Shown in pieces: positions 24,612 to 34,213 of a stretch of 64,000 nucleotides of DNA. Numbering within the stretch: the stretch's first letter is position 1; the number at the start of each line of letters is the position of its first letter. Source of the DNA: Lachnospiraceae bacterium (GTDB taxonomy: Bacteria > Bacillota > Clostridia > Lachnospirales > Lachnospiraceae); the NCBI GenBank assembly GCA_017500935.1, contig JAFVXW010000003.1, forward strand, positions 124,001 through 188,000, read 5' to 3'. The notes under the pieces were generated by a model. It did not search any database. It had not been told where the DNA came from and saw nothing but the letters and a program-made list of their open reading frames with translations. Position numbers and translations under genes: made by a program.

Positions 24612-27539
24612 TTAAAACAACGATTTAGTCTGTTTGAAAATTGCCTTTTCTTCTTCGATCTTTTTGGAGTTGCCTACAACACACAGACATTCATCTTCCA
24701 TAAAAGCTCTGATATGTGCTGCCAGCTTCCGGATATCTTCAGCTGTTGCATCCAGGATCTGTTCTCTTTCCTTCTGCAGCTGTTCGATACTCTGCTCAGT
24801 CAGATACATGCTCAGCGCACGCAGTGCCTTTGTCTGCGCAGTCAGCGGGATTTCCAGCTCGCTCATGGTGCCGATCACCGCCTGATCCATCGCTCTTTCA
24901 TCCTGTCCGAAATTCTCTGCAAATTCTGCCGCATGTTCAAAAACATCCACTGTCTTTTTCAAATTCGGATCTCTGTAGGAAACAAAGAAGGAATCCCCGC
25001 TTTTTCCGAAATTGCACATGCATCCGTAAGCACCGCCTTTGACACGGATATTGTTCCAAAGATAATCATTGTTCATGATTCCCTTCAAAATACGCAGCGC
25101 ACCTGTATATTCCAGTCCCTTACTGATAAAATTACCGGCTCTGCAGACATACTGCACTGCGGATGCAGACCCAAAGCCTTCGTTTTTCTTTTCCAAAACA
25201 ACTTTAAAGGGCTCTGCCTTGACAAGCTCACAGCTGTAAAGTCTCTCTTTCATCGCAGCAGTCAGCTTGGCAAAACGCTGATATTGTTCTTCTCCTGCTG
25301 CCGTAACATCCACCATCAGATTTTCCCTGCGGAAAAGGTACTGACATAACATAGAAAGCTTCTCTGAAAGATCGGCAAACTGATTGGAAAGATCATTTAC
25401 CAGTCCGTCCACAAGACGGTAAAACTCCATACCGTTTAACACTTCTGACAGCGCTGCTGTCTTGGACACATAGGAAAGCGCTCTGTTAAACGCTACGGAA
25501 TGTCCTGCGGAAATCATGGAGGATTGCATTCTGGAACGCAGTTCTGCAAGAATCTCACCGATACGCTTTTCATCTACAAAGCTGGATGTCATCATGATCT
25601 CTTCTGTCAGATCAACTGCTTCTTTGACACGGTCATCAAACACTTTTGCCTTCATTTCAAAGGTGATCTTTTGTCTGGAAAGATCCTTTGCATTGGTATA
25701 GATATTGGTAACCGCACCGATACCGCCGGTGTAAAGGTCCATCTGCTGTGCCAGTTTCTGATAAGAATAATCAGCAGTATCCACAAGTCCCAGAACCGCT
25801 TTTAAAATACCAAGATACGGGAATAATTCCGCAGGTACATCCTTACAGTCAAACAGGTAACGGTAATAGGTGATCTTGTTGGTAGGCAGCTGATGATACA
25901 AAACTGTGATATCATCAAGCTTTCTTTCTTCATAAATGACCGGCTCGGTTTCGCGTCTGATATCCGTACGGGCAAGCAGCGGAATCTTTTTTAAGTCCTC
26001 CGGATCATCTTCCATCTCTGCGAATTCTTCCTGCGCTCTGGTGGCCTCAATGATCTTTTGAATCTCTTGCTCTGTCAGACTGTTTTTGTAAGCAGCAAGT
26101 GTCTCTGCCAGTTCCTGCTCTCTTTTTTCTTCCAGTCCTTTGACCGGGGCCAGAACCAGAACACTCCGGTGAGGATTATGAAGCAGTTTTTCACTGATCA
26201 GTTTTTCATAATAGTCTGTTTCCACAAGACCGCGCAGCTTCTGATAGGTATCACCGGCTTCGATATGAATAAACGGAAGCGTTTCATCATACAGCCAGCT
26301 GTCCATGATTTGCAGACCGTACATAAGACCTGCAGGATAGGAACCAAAATCTGCCTCACGATATTTAAATTCATAGTAATTTAATGCCGCATACAGGGTA
26401 TTTTTATCCAGTCCTTCTTTACAGATTTGTGCCAGCACATTTTCAATGATCTTTAAGAATTCATCCTTCTGCGCTTCGTCCGCATTCTTTGCTACAATGG
26501 AAAAATACGGCTGTCTGATTCCGTTTTCAAAATAGCTGTAAACATCCTCGCCGATTCCTGCATCCAAAAGTGCCTGCTTTATGGGCGCACCGGGACAGGA
26601 ACAAAGTGCATAGTCCAGAATCTGGAATGCCACATATTCGTCGCGGTTTAACACATCTCCTGCAGAAATATTGCAGGACAGATAGGTTTTGTGTGCTGTA
26701 TCCTCTCCTTCTGAGATCGGGTATTCTTTGCGATATTCCACCGGCTTTTCAAAGGGCTTTTGGAAACTTACACTGGAATCCACTTCAATCTGTTCAAAAG
26801 CAGACAGATATGCTTCATCCAGCCAGGCAAGTCTTTCTGCCATGTCCATATCACCGTAAAGATAAATATAGCTGTTGGAAGGATGATAGTATTTTCTGTG
26901 AAACTCCAGAAAGTTTTCATAGGTCAGCTGCGGGATTGCCTCCGGATCGCCGCCGGACTCATTGGCATAGGCTGTATCCGGATAAAGCGAGGTGGAAATC
27001 TCTCTCTCCAGCACATCGTCCGGAGAAGAAAAGGCTCCTTTCATCTCATTATATACGACGCCGTTTATGCTCAGTTCGTCGCAGGAATCCTGCAATTCGT
27101 AATGCCATCCTTCCTGAAAAAAGATTCTGGGTTCTTTATAAATATTGGGATAAAATACCGCATCCAGATATACATGCATCAGATTGGCAAAATCCTTGTC
27201 ATTGCAGCTTGCCACCGGATATAAGGTTTTGTCCGGATAGGTCATGGCATTTAAAAAAGTATTCAAAGAACCTTTGATCAGCTCAATAAAAGGATCTTTG
27301 ACCGGAAACTCACGGCTGCCTTCCAAAACAGAATGCTCCAGAATATGCGCTACGCCCGTGGAATCTGTGGGCGGTGTGCGGAATCCGATATAAAAAACCT
27401 TATTTGAATCATCGTTGGACATCAGCGCAATACGCGCACCGCTTTTTTTATGCCGTAAAATATAACCGTCGGAGTGCAGATCTTCGATCCGGCGCTCCAT
27501 CAGCAGCTCATACTGCTTTAGTTCATGCAACTTTTTCAT
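24612..27539 (-). CDS. M16C family zinc metallopeptidase
   Basis: 975 residues, the size of presequence-protease-like M16C enzymes. The inverted zinc motif H65-x-x-E68-H69 is in GVAHILEHSVLEGS, with the third ligand expected in NGVVYNEMKGAF. There are two M16 halves joined by the M16C-associated domain (about residues 460-720), and no signal peptide. It degrades small peptides in a closed chamber; in bacteria the usual role is clearing of oligopeptides. RBS GGGAGTGAGGAAAT. It sits inside the leftward run between an unknown gene and DUF4349. Confidence 0.93.
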   Translation of the reverse strand: MKKLHELKQYELLMERRIEDLHSDGYILRHKKSGARIALMSNDDSNKVFYIGFRTPPTDSTGVAHILEHSVLEGSREFPVKDPFIELIKGSLNTFLNAMTYPDKTLYPVASCNDKDFANLMHVYLDAVFYPNIYKEPRIFFQEGWHYELQDSCDELSINGVVYNEMKGAFSSPDDVLEREISTSLYPDTAYANESGGDPEAIPQLTYENFLEFHRKYYHPSNSYIYLYGDMDMAERLAWLDEAYLSAFEQIEVDSSVSFQKPFEKPVEYRKEYPISEGEDTAHKTYLSCNISAGDVLNRDEYVAFQILDYALCSCPGAPIKQALLDAGIGEDVYSYFENGIRQPYFSIVAKNADEAQKDEFLKIIENVLAQICKEGLDKNTLYAALNYYEFKYREADFGSYPAGLMYGLQIMDSWLYDETLPFIHIEAGDTYQKLRGLVETDYYEKLISEKLLHNPHRSVLVLAPVKGLEEKREQELAETLAAYKNSLTEQEIQKIIEATRAQEEFAEMEDDPEDLKKIPLLARTDIRRETEPVIYEERKLDDITVLYHQLPTNKITYYRYLFDCKDVPAELFPYLGILKAVLGLVDTADYSYQKLAQQMDLYTGGIGAVTNIYTNAKDLSRQKITFEMKAKVFDDRVKEAVDLTEEIMMTSSFVDEKRIGEILAELRSRMQSSMISAGHSVAFNRALSYVSKTAALSEVLNGMEFYRLVDGLVNDLSNQFADLSEKLSMLCQYLFRRENLMVDVTAAGEEQYQRFAKLTAAMKERLYSCELVKAEPFKVVLEKKNEGFGSASAVQYVCRAGNFISKGLEYTGALRILKGIMNNDYLWNNIRVKGGAYGCMCNFGKSGDSFFVSYRDPNLKKTVDVFEHAAEFAENFGQDERAMDQAVIGTMSELEIPLTAQTKALRALSMYLTEQSIEQLQKEREQILDATAEDIRKLAAHIRAFMEDECLCVVGNSKKIEEEKAIFKQTKSLF

Positions 27540-27555
27540 ATTTCCTCACTCCCTG

Positions 27556-27969
27556 CTACACTGAAAAAGTCATCAGTGACATTTTGGATAATCTTAATTC
27601 CTCCACTATGATATGCTCCCGGTATTCATGCAGCTGCTGATTCGTAACGATATCTGCTATGGAATACTCCTTGCTCACATATCCGCTTTTAGTGCCAAAC
27701 AGTCCTTTTTTCGTTTCCCAAACAGACACCTTAACCTTCGCTTTTAACTGAAGATATGTCTGATAGGAAAAATCATGTTCTGTCATGGCAAAAAGATGAT
27801 CTTCAAATTTCATATTCAGATCTGCATCCTTGGACAGATAATGGGCAATAACCGCTTTCCATTTAAAAGGAATATCCTTATGCTCTGTCATCTCCTGATA
27901 GGTCCATCTTGCACCGATATAAATATTATTAAAATCCTGTATGATATATTTAAAATCGTTGTTTTCCAT
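27556..27969 (-). CDS. Conserved-looking protein of unknown function
   Basis: 137 residues from ATG 27969 (GAGGACAGG in front; an upstream ATG lacks an RBS). Soluble, no Cys, no membrane segment. Features are an N-terminal YIIQDFNNIYIGARWTYQEM and a Lys-rich middle, LKAKVKVSVWETKKGLFG. I do not recognise the family. It lies 35 bases after the sigma-like gene and 16 bases before the M16C peptidase, so it is almost certainly co-transcribed with both. Confidence 0.6.
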   Translation of the reverse strand: MENNDFKYIIQDFNNIYIGARWTYQEMTEHKDIPFKWKAVIAHYLSKDADLNMKFEDHLFAMTEHDFSYQTYLQLKAKVKVSVWETKKGLFGTKSGYVSKEYSIADIVTNQQLHEYREHIIVEELRLSKMSLMTFSV

Positions 27970-28004
27970 CCTGTCCTCTTTCATCTGCTTTATGCAGTTA
28001 GTCT

Positions 28005-28745
28005 TTAAGTTTCCAGATAATCAATCTTGTCCCCGGTCAGGCGTACTGCTTCCCTGATACGTGCCATGGAAAATCCGCTTTCCTCTGCCAATTCTTCCAT
28101 TGTCACTTTTCTGCCCAGTTCTTCCGCCAGCTCCTTTGCTGCATCCAAGACTTCATTGGCATCCACCGCAATCTTGTCACCGGTCTTTTTCTGCTGTACA
28201 TTTTCATCGATGTAAGTTTCCATCGCTTCCATGATCATGCTGGCAATCTGTCCCTGGGCCTCCTTTACATTCTTAGCGGTTCCAAGCATCTCCACCGCCA
28301 TCGTCAGTGCCACATTGCCCTCACCGATCAGATCCTCCAAAAATGTGCCCTGTCCTGCATACAGCTTGGCAATCTCTGTCACCTGTACCAGATTGATCTC
28401 CATCAGACGCTGCTTTGCAGCATAATCACCTGCCATGGCAGAAAGGGTGATCGCTTCTTTTTCGCCTTCTGTTACATCTGCAAGACCTTCCAGGGAAGAA
28501 AGATAATCCTGCAGATAATCCACTTCCTCTTCGGACAGATAATCAAAGGGATCTGCCGGTTCTCCGATCCCGATCTTTTTTCCTTTTAAATATTCAAAGA
28601 TCAGATCAAACTGCGCATCAGCCAGCGCCATGCCTGCTTCCACAAAAGACTGTTCCACCTGTTCTTTGCTTACCACATTGCCTTGACTGCGCGCCAGTGT
28701 ACAGATCTGTTCCAGTGTCTGTGCAAATACCAATTCTTCTTTCAT
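28005..28745 (-). CDS. Sigma-70-like protein without region 4
   Basis: 246 residues. Residues 15-60 look like sigma region 1.1 (LARSQGNVVSKEQVEQSF ... LIFEYLKGKKIGI). Residues 109-152 match regions 2.1-2.2 (KQRLMEINLVQVTEIAKLY, FLEDLIGEGNVAL), the core RNA polymerase contact. The following stretch lacks the aromatic residues of regions 2.3-2.4 that melt and read the -10 element. Residues 203-240 match region 3 (ELAEELGRKVTMEELAEESG). There is no region 4. It might hold RNA polymerase without promoter recognition, or act as a regulator; this is inference. RBS GAGGTATTGCG. 16 bases downstream of the rhomboid-like gene. Confidence 0.75.
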   Translation of the reverse strand: MKEELVFAQTLEQICTLARSQGNVVSKEQVEQSFVEAGMALADAQFDLIFEYLKGKKIGIGEPADPFDYLSEEEVDYLQDYLSSLEGLADVTEGEKEAITLSAMAGDYAAKQRLMEINLVQVTEIAKLYAGQGTFLEDLIGEGNVALTMAVEMLGTAKNVKEAQGQIASMIMEAMETYIDENVQQKKTGDKIAVDANEVLDAAKELAEELGRKVTMEELAEESGFSMARIREAVRLTGDKIDYLET

Positions 28746-28761
28746 CGCAATACCTCTTTGA

Positions 28762-29670
28762 TCAGGATCTTTTCACATGCTCATGGGTGAAAAGGTGATC
28801 CTGACAATATTCGTAATTTCCTTCACATTTTGAACAATAACGGAATTCCAGATGTTCTCCGTCCTCTTCGGTACGGCCGCAGATGGCACATTTATGACGA
28901 ACCATGGTCCTGCTTTCCATCTCTGCCGCCCGCATTCTGGACTTAAACTGCTGTCTGGATCTGACCTGACCGGCAGTCAGTTTCATCTTTCCGCGGGAGC
29001 TGATGAAAAATACCAGGAAGTTCATCAGGGAAAAACCGATCACGATCCATGTCACCAGACCGCCCTGGATACAGTTGACCAGCAAGATCACTCCGTAAAT
29101 GATACCCAGCCACTTCACTTTAATAGGGAATAAAAACATCAGCATAACCTGCACATCCGGGATAGTCGCCGCACATGCCAGGAAAATAGACATATTAATA
29201 TAGTATGTGGAGAACTGTCCAAAATACAGCATACTTCCGTTGTCCAGCATGTAGACCAAAAGATTGCCAAGATAGTACGGCTGAACACCGATCATTTTTG
29301 CCAAAAGTGCTGCCACAAAGCTTCCCAGGATCGTAAATCCGATTCCTGAAAAAATATAGACATTAAACTTATAGGTTCCCCAGATACGCTCCAGCAGATT
29401 TCCCAGAGAATAATACAGATACAGCATGATAAGCACAAACAGAACATTACTCTCTTCCGGAGGGATCAGCACCCATGTTACCAGACGCCATACCTGTCCC
29501 TGCAAAATCTGAAACGGATCCAGCTGCAGATAATAAGTCAGCGGAACACCCTGTGATGCAGACATATACTGCAGAATATATCCGATTCCATAACAGATGA
29601 TCAGATACAGAGAAAGATTGGGAATTGCATACGCTTCCAGCTTTCTTTGGAGATTTCCTTTTTTCTTCAT
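28762..29670 (-). CDS. Rhomboid-like membrane protein with C-terminal zinc-binding tail
   Basis: 302 residues from ATG 29670 (AAGGAGCAGAAAGA). About six membrane helices up to residue 225. The segment WRLVTWVLIP and SLGNLLERIWGTYKF at 88-102 match the rhomboid fold, but no GxSG nucleophile motif is seen where the fourth helix should be, so it is probably not a protease. The soluble tail holds Cys261, Cys264, Cys279, Cys282, Cys289, His292, His296 and His298 (CAICGRTEEDGEHLEFRYC), a likely two-zinc or treble-clef unit facing the cytoplasm. First gene of the run that continues to era. Confidence 0.75.
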   Translation of the reverse strand: MKKKGNLQRKLEAYAIPNLSLYLIICYGIGYILQYMSASQGVPLTYYLQLDPFQILQGQVWRLVTWVLIPPEESNVLFVLIMLYLYYSLGNLLERIWGTYKFNVYIFSGIGFTILGSFVAALLAKMIGVQPYYLGNLLVYMLDNGSMLYFGQFSTYYINMSIFLACAATIPDVQVMLMFLFPIKVKWLGIIYGVILLVNCIQGGLVTWIVIGFSLMNFLVFFISSRGKMKLTAGQVRSRQQFKSRMRAAEMESRTMVRHKCAICGRTEEDGEHLEFRYCSKCEGNYEYCQDHLFTHEHVKRS

Positions 29671-29871
29671 TCTTTCTGCTCCTTGTTTCATACGGATGAT
29701 TCTCTCTATTTTATCATCCCGCCCACAAAAAGGCAATGTGAAAAAAATTCTTAAATTTTTCAAAATAAAAAACTTTTGGGATGGCATTTCCTTCTATAAT
29801 ATGGTAGTTTTACATCATAATAATCAATTGTTTTACATAATATCAGGGATTTTCCCGGGGAGGATCACATC

Positions 29872-31032
29872 ATGAAAAAATACTCTGCCTTATTTTTTTT
29901 GCTTACACTGTCACTGATGCTGTTTTTCCTGCCAATTCAGGCAAATGCAGCATATAAACCGCAGCCGATACCGGCCGGCGGTATCACTACCACACTGTCA
30001 GACACCCGTTATATCAATCCGGACTTTTTAAACCGCCAGGTAGCTCTTTCCTGGCAGGGACAGACCTGGTATATGGGCCTGATCGTATTAAAAGACACGC
30101 CTGTCTCCTTACAGTCTGTCAACGGTCAGACTGTCTGCACCTTCCTTGATACTTCCATTTTAAAATCCTATCTGGGGTATGTGGACAACAATCTGGCCGC
30201 CATGGGAGCCGTTTCTGCCGATGTGATCTATCAGAATGCAGAAGGCACCGCCATTACCCGCACCGGCCGCAATTACACGAAATTAAACGAACATGTGTTA
30301 AACTGGCTGGCAGGCTCTTTGGGACAGATCGCAGTCTCTGCTGACTGTCACAATATCGAACAGCAGTTAAATGAAAACTTCCTGATTCCGGTTACGGATA
30401 ATGCTTCTCTTACGCTCAGCGATGACTATATTGTTGCCGGAACCTGTACCACAAGCTTTAAAACCAGCGGCAAAAACCGCAGCAACAATGTAACGGTTGC
30501 TGCTTCACGCACCAACAATATGATCGTAATGCCCGGTCAGACCGTATCCATGAGCGATACCTTCCTTCCCCGCAATGCTGCCAACGGCTATCTGCCCTCC
30601 GATGTTTACCAGAACGGCAAAACCGTTACCGGCTACGGCGGCGGTATCTGTCAGGTATCTTCCACCACATACAATGCAGTCATGAATGCCGGTGTTACCG
30701 TTGTAGAGCGCAAACCGCACAGCATGCCCATCTCCTACCTTGCGCAGGGTCTTGATGCGGCGATTTCTGCCGGACATAAAGACATGCGTTTCCGCAATGA
30801 TTACAATGTTCCCATCGTGATCACCACTTCCATCAGCAACAAAATGCTGACAGTAAACTGTATGGTTCCCAAAAGTGCCATGGGCGGCAAAACCTACAAG
30901 CTCTGGGCAAAACAGACCGGCGAGCTTTCCGCAAAAACCTATCTGACCACCTACCAAAACGGCAAAGAAGTAAGCACCAGATATATCGGCTCCTCTTCCT
31001 ATCTGCCTTATAAAGGACTTGGAGAAGACTAA
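29872..31032 (+). CDS. Secreted VanW family protein
   Basis: 386 residues. Sec signal peptide with probable cleavage after ANA (about residue 26). The VanW domain lies at about 195-345, with TSGKNRSNNV, GGGICQVSSTTYNAVMNAG and ERKPHSMPISYL. VanW proteins occur in vancomycin-resistance clusters and as stand-alone cell-surface proteins; their biochemical role is not known. No van genes are nearby. RBS GGGGAGGATCACATC; a TATAAT is present at 29795-29800 with a poor -35. Transcribed alone, between divergent and convergent neighbours. Confidence 0.88.
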   Translation: MKKYSALFFLLTLSLMLFFLPIQANAAYKPQPIPAGGITTTLSDTRYINPDFLNRQVALSWQGQTWYMGLIVLKDTPVSLQSVNGQTVCTFLDTSILKSYLGYVDNNLAAMGAVSADVIYQNAEGTAITRTGRNYTKLNEHVLNWLAGSLGQIAVSADCHNIEQQLNENFLIPVTDNASLTLSDDYIVAGTCTTSFKTSGKNRSNNVTVAASRTNNMIVMPGQTVSMSDTFLPRNAANGYLPSDVYQNGKTVTGYGGGICQVSSTTYNAVMNAGVTVVERKPHSMPISYLAQGLDAAISAGHKDMRFRNDYNVPIVITTSISNKMLTVNCMVPKSAMGGKTYKLWAKQTGELSAKTYLTTYQNGKEVSTRYIGSSSYLPYKGLGED

Positions 31033-31079
31033 TAATTGACACCAAACGGCGCACGCTGCGCGAGCCGCCTTATTGGACG

Positions 31080-31112
31080 AAAAAAGGACTCCCGACCGGA
31101 AGTCCTTTTTTA
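31080..31112. terminator. Bidirectional terminator
   Basis: An 11-bp A/T-flanked stem (AAAAAAGGACT with AGTCCTTTTTT) around a 10-base GC-rich loop between the VanW gene and the convergent MATE gene. Confidence 0.8.
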
Positions 31113-31128
31113 TATGCTAATGCTTTCT

Positions 31129-32508
31129 TTATTGAATTGCCTTGTTTTTCCAGTTTCCTTTTACATAGAAGAAAGCTGTCAGTGCCGCACCGATCAGCCA
31201 GGAGATCAGCAGGGAAACAAATACACATTCCTGCATACCGTTGGGATGCTCTGCACTTCTTGTAAAATATGCGATTCCGTATGCAAGCGGCACACGAACC
31301 GCTACCGTGGTGATCAATGAGATCCACATAGGAGTCATGGTATCACCGGCACCGCGCATAACACCGGATAAACTCTGTGTTACCGCAACCGCGATATAAC
31401 CGACTGCCAAAATGCTCATGATATAACGGCTTAAGTCTACAAGTTCAGGAGTATTGGTAAAGATACCCATCAGATACTTGCCAAAGATCAGGATAATACC
31501 GGTGATCACGGCAGATGTACATACCGCGATCCAGGTTCCCTGTTTGGCTCCCTTAATGACACGGTCCATCTTCTTTGCGCCGATATTCTGGCCTGCATAA
31601 GTAGTCATTGCTGTACCAAATGAAAAGTTCGGCATCATTGCAAAACCGTCTACACGCATTACAATTACGTTGGCAGCGATCAGCATCTCACCAAAACTGT
31701 TGGTCAGAGACTGCACCATGATCATTGCCATAGAAAAGATCATCTGTGTCAGACCGGAAGGCAGTCCAAGACGCACAACCTGCATGGAATGTTTCTTTGT
31801 AGGAACCAATTCCTTTTTGCCCAGCGTAAACAATTCTTTCATTTTCATAAGTTTCAGCAGACACAACACTGCAGAAACAGCCTGTGCGATCACAGTTGCA
31901 AGCGCAACACCGGCAACACCCATCTTTAATACTGCCACACAGAAAATATCAAGTACAATATTGATCGCAGTCGCAACCAAAAGATATATCAGTGCAGATA
32001 CAGAATCGCCCAGACCTCTTAACATACCGCTGAGAATATTGTAAAAGGCACAGCCGGCAATACCGATAAACATAATAGTTAAGTAAGACTGGCACCAGGA
32101 GAAAATACTCTCAGGCGTATTCAAAAGTCTTAAAAGAGGCGTTGAAGCGATCGGTCCAGCTATCATAATAAATATACAGGAGATTCCGGTCAGCGTGATA
32201 CAGGTTCCAATGGTACTGGAAAGCTGTTCCTTTTGTCTTGCTCCAAAATACTGCGCTACCATAATACCGGCACCGGCAGAAATACCGATAAACAATACCA
32301 GCAAAAGATTAAAGATCGGAGCTGCACTGCCTACTGCTGCAAGTGCGTTGTCACCAACATACTTACCGACCTCAATGGAATCCACCGTACTGTAAAGCTG
32401 CTGCGCAATATTTCCAAGCAGCATGGGGATCGTAAATAATGTGATTTTCTTCCAGGGTGCACCCTCTGTCATATCCGTTGGTGCAAAAAGCTTTTTGAAA
32501 AAATTCAT
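31129..32508 (-). CDS. Second MATE family efflux transporter
   Basis: 459 residues with about 12 membrane helices. FTIPMLLGNIAQQLYSTVDSIEVGKYVG is the MATE opening, repeated in the second half (LGLPSGLTQMIFSMAMIMVQSLTNSFG). ATG 32508 is chosen since AAAGG lies 9 bases in front; an ATG three codons earlier is too close to it. It differs clearly from the MATE at 5661-7055, so the two are not recent copies. Single gene, ending at the shared terminator. Confidence 0.92.
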   Translation of the reverse strand: MNFFKKLFAPTDMTEGAPWKKITLFTIPMLLGNIAQQLYSTVDSIEVGKYVGDNALAAVGSAAPIFNLLLVLFIGISAGAGIMVAQYFGARQKEQLSSTIGTCITLTGISCIFIMIAGPIASTPLLRLLNTPESIFSWCQSYLTIMFIGIAGCAFYNILSGMLRGLGDSVSALIYLLVATAINIVLDIFCVAVLKMGVAGVALATVIAQAVSAVLCLLKLMKMKELFTLGKKELVPTKKHSMQVVRLGLPSGLTQMIFSMAMIMVQSLTNSFGEMLIAANVIVMRVDGFAMMPNFSFGTAMTTYAGQNIGAKKMDRVIKGAKQGTWIAVCTSAVITGIILIFGKYLMGIFTNTPELVDLSRYIMSILAVGYIAVAVTQSLSGVMRGAGDTMTPMWISLITTVAVRVPLAYGIAYFTRSAEHPNGMQECVFVSLLISWLIGAALTAFFYVKGNWKNKAIQ

Positions 32509-32658
32509 GTTTCTCATCCTTTGTTCTTTATGTGCGGGATTTTTTCCCGTATTTCATATGCATCCAACATATTATACAGGCAATATTTCCGATACGCAAT
32601 GTATAATCCTGCAAAAAATGCATTTTCTGACAAATTTTCTTCTCTGGTCATATTCCTT

Positions 32659-34152
32659 TTAAATAATGATGCAGACCATACCGCCCGTGGAATCATTGAC
32701 GATCTTTTGCATGGTATCCTGAAGTTTTTGCTGACTTTCCTCCCCGATCATGGAAATTTTGGCCTGAATACCGTCTTTTACCAGCTCTTCCACGGTTTTT
32801 CCAAAGATATTGGTTTCCCAGATGCCATCTTTTTTTCCGTTTTCATCAATATAGCCGATCAGATCTTTTGCCTGCTGTTCTGTTCCCACAATAGGCGCTA
32901 TCTCCGTTACAACGTTCGCCCTGATAAAATGCAGCGAAGGACTTTCCGCCTTGATCTTGACTCCGAATTTACTGCCGTGCCGGATCACCTCCGGCTGTTT
33001 TAAGCGTATTTCACTGCGTGTAGGCATCACCACGCCATACCCTTTGCTGCGCACTGCTTCCATGGCATGCAGTACCCGGATATACTCCTTTTTCATATCC
33101 GCCAGCTCCCGCAGCGTATCTGCCAGCTGACGTTCACTGGTGATGGACTGTTGGGCAAGTTCACTTAACATTTCATAGTAGCAGCTTTCCTGCATATCCA
33201 ATACGATCTGCACACTGCCGTCAGCCATATTGACAGCTTCTGTCATGCTTCGTTTAATATCACTCCCCTGCAGCCGTACCGGATTTTCCAGCACGTCGCG
33301 GATCGTATGGATATGTTCTGTATACTCTCTGATCCGGCTGATCAGCCCCGTTTTCACCTTATGGGCAGCCGGAAGCAGTTCCACCCATTTGGGCATATAA
33401 AATTCAAGTCTTGTCACCGGAAATTCATACAAAACCTTCTCCAGGATACGCCGCACATCTTCCTCTGTCAGCTGTTTGCAATTGACGGGCATGGCGGTGA
33501 CATGATAGTCTTCTGCCAGTTTAGCCGCCGTTTTAAGTGCAGCCTCACCGTGGGGCTTTGCCGAATTAACCAGCACCATAAAGGGTTTCTGAAGCTTTTT
33601 TAATTCTGCGATCGCTTTTTCTTCCGCCGCTATGTACGCTTCTCTTTTCAGTTCGCCAAAACTTCCGTCTGTTGTTATGACCAGACCGATTCCGGAATGA
33701 TCCGTAATGACCTTTCGCGTACCGATCTCTGCTGCCTGTGTAAAAGGAATCTCAGTTTCATACCAGGGTGTTTTGACCAGCCTCTCCATCCCCTCTTCCA
33801 GATGTCCTGCCGCTCCCTCCACCATAAATCCCACACAATCGATCAAACGCACCTTTACCTTCACATCCTGTGATAAAGTCAGCTGCGCTGCCTTCTGCGG
33901 AATAAATTTGGGTTCTGTGGTCGTGACTGTTTTTCCGCCGGCACTCTGCGGCATCTCATCCTGTGCACGCATTTTTTCCGCACCGTTTTCCATATACGGA
34001 AGCACCGCCACATCCATAAAACGCTTGATAAACGTTGATTTTCCTGTCCGTACAGGTCCTACCACTCCGATGTATATCTCACCGCCTGTCCGCATCTGTA
34101 TTTCCTGATATAAATGATTCGTAGACATAGTTTCAGCCTGCATATATTCCAT
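32659..34152 (-). CDS. spoIVA: Stage IV sporulation protein A
   Basis: 497 residues (B. subtilis: 492). An ATPase that polymerises on the forespore surface as the base of the spore coat and is needed for cortex formation. Walker A GPVRTGKST at residues 32-40; the TRAFAC-type switch LIDCVGFMVEGAAGH follows; the conserved hydrophobic C-terminus GGMVCIII is present. The start at 34152 has AAGGGGACTGTT; a second ATG eight codons later gives the family's usual short N-terminus and has only a weak RBS. Strong evidence that the organism sporulates. Confidence 0.97.
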   Translation of the reverse strand: MEYMQAETMSTNHLYQEIQMRTGGEIYIGVVGPVRTGKSTFIKRFMDVAVLPYMENGAEKMRAQDEMPQSAGGKTVTTTEPKFIPQKAAQLTLSQDVKVKVRLIDCVGFMVEGAAGHLEEGMERLVKTPWYETEIPFTQAAEIGTRKVITDHSGIGLVITTDGSFGELKREAYIAAEEKAIAELKKLQKPFMVLVNSAKPHGEAALKTAAKLAEDYHVTAMPVNCKQLTEEDVRRILEKVLYEFPVTRLEFYMPKWVELLPAAHKVKTGLISRIREYTEHIHTIRDVLENPVRLQGSDIKRSMTEAVNMADGSVQIVLDMQESCYYEMLSELAQQSITSERQLADTLRELADMKKEYIRVLHAMEAVRSKGYGVVMPTRSEIRLKQPEVIRHGSKFGVKIKAESPSLHFIRANVVTEIAPIVGTEQQAKDLIGYIDENGKKDGIWETNIFGKTVEELVKDGIQAKISMIGEESQQKLQDTMQKIVNDSTGGMVCIII

Positions 34153-34179
34153 AACAGTCCCCTTTTTTCTTGCTGTTAC

Positions 34180-34187
34180 AATATATG
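34180..34187 (-). promoter_or_regulatory. Possible sigma-E -10 element for spoIVA
   Basis: Leftward reading CATATATT agrees with the sigma-E -10 consensus (CATAxxxT) 28 bases before the spoIVA start. The expected -35 is only weakly matched. spoIVA is a sigma-E gene in B. subtilis, which is the main reason for the call. Confidence 0.35.
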
Positions 34188-34213
34188 CAGGCCGTGTGCC
34201 GTTTAGAGATATT

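Noticed and set aside
29872-31032. VanW gene as part of a vancomycin-resistance cluster
   Set aside because: No vanHAX, vanY or adjacent vanRS genes; VanW proteins are common as single genes in Clostridia. The two-component pair at 58.9-62.2 kb is far away.
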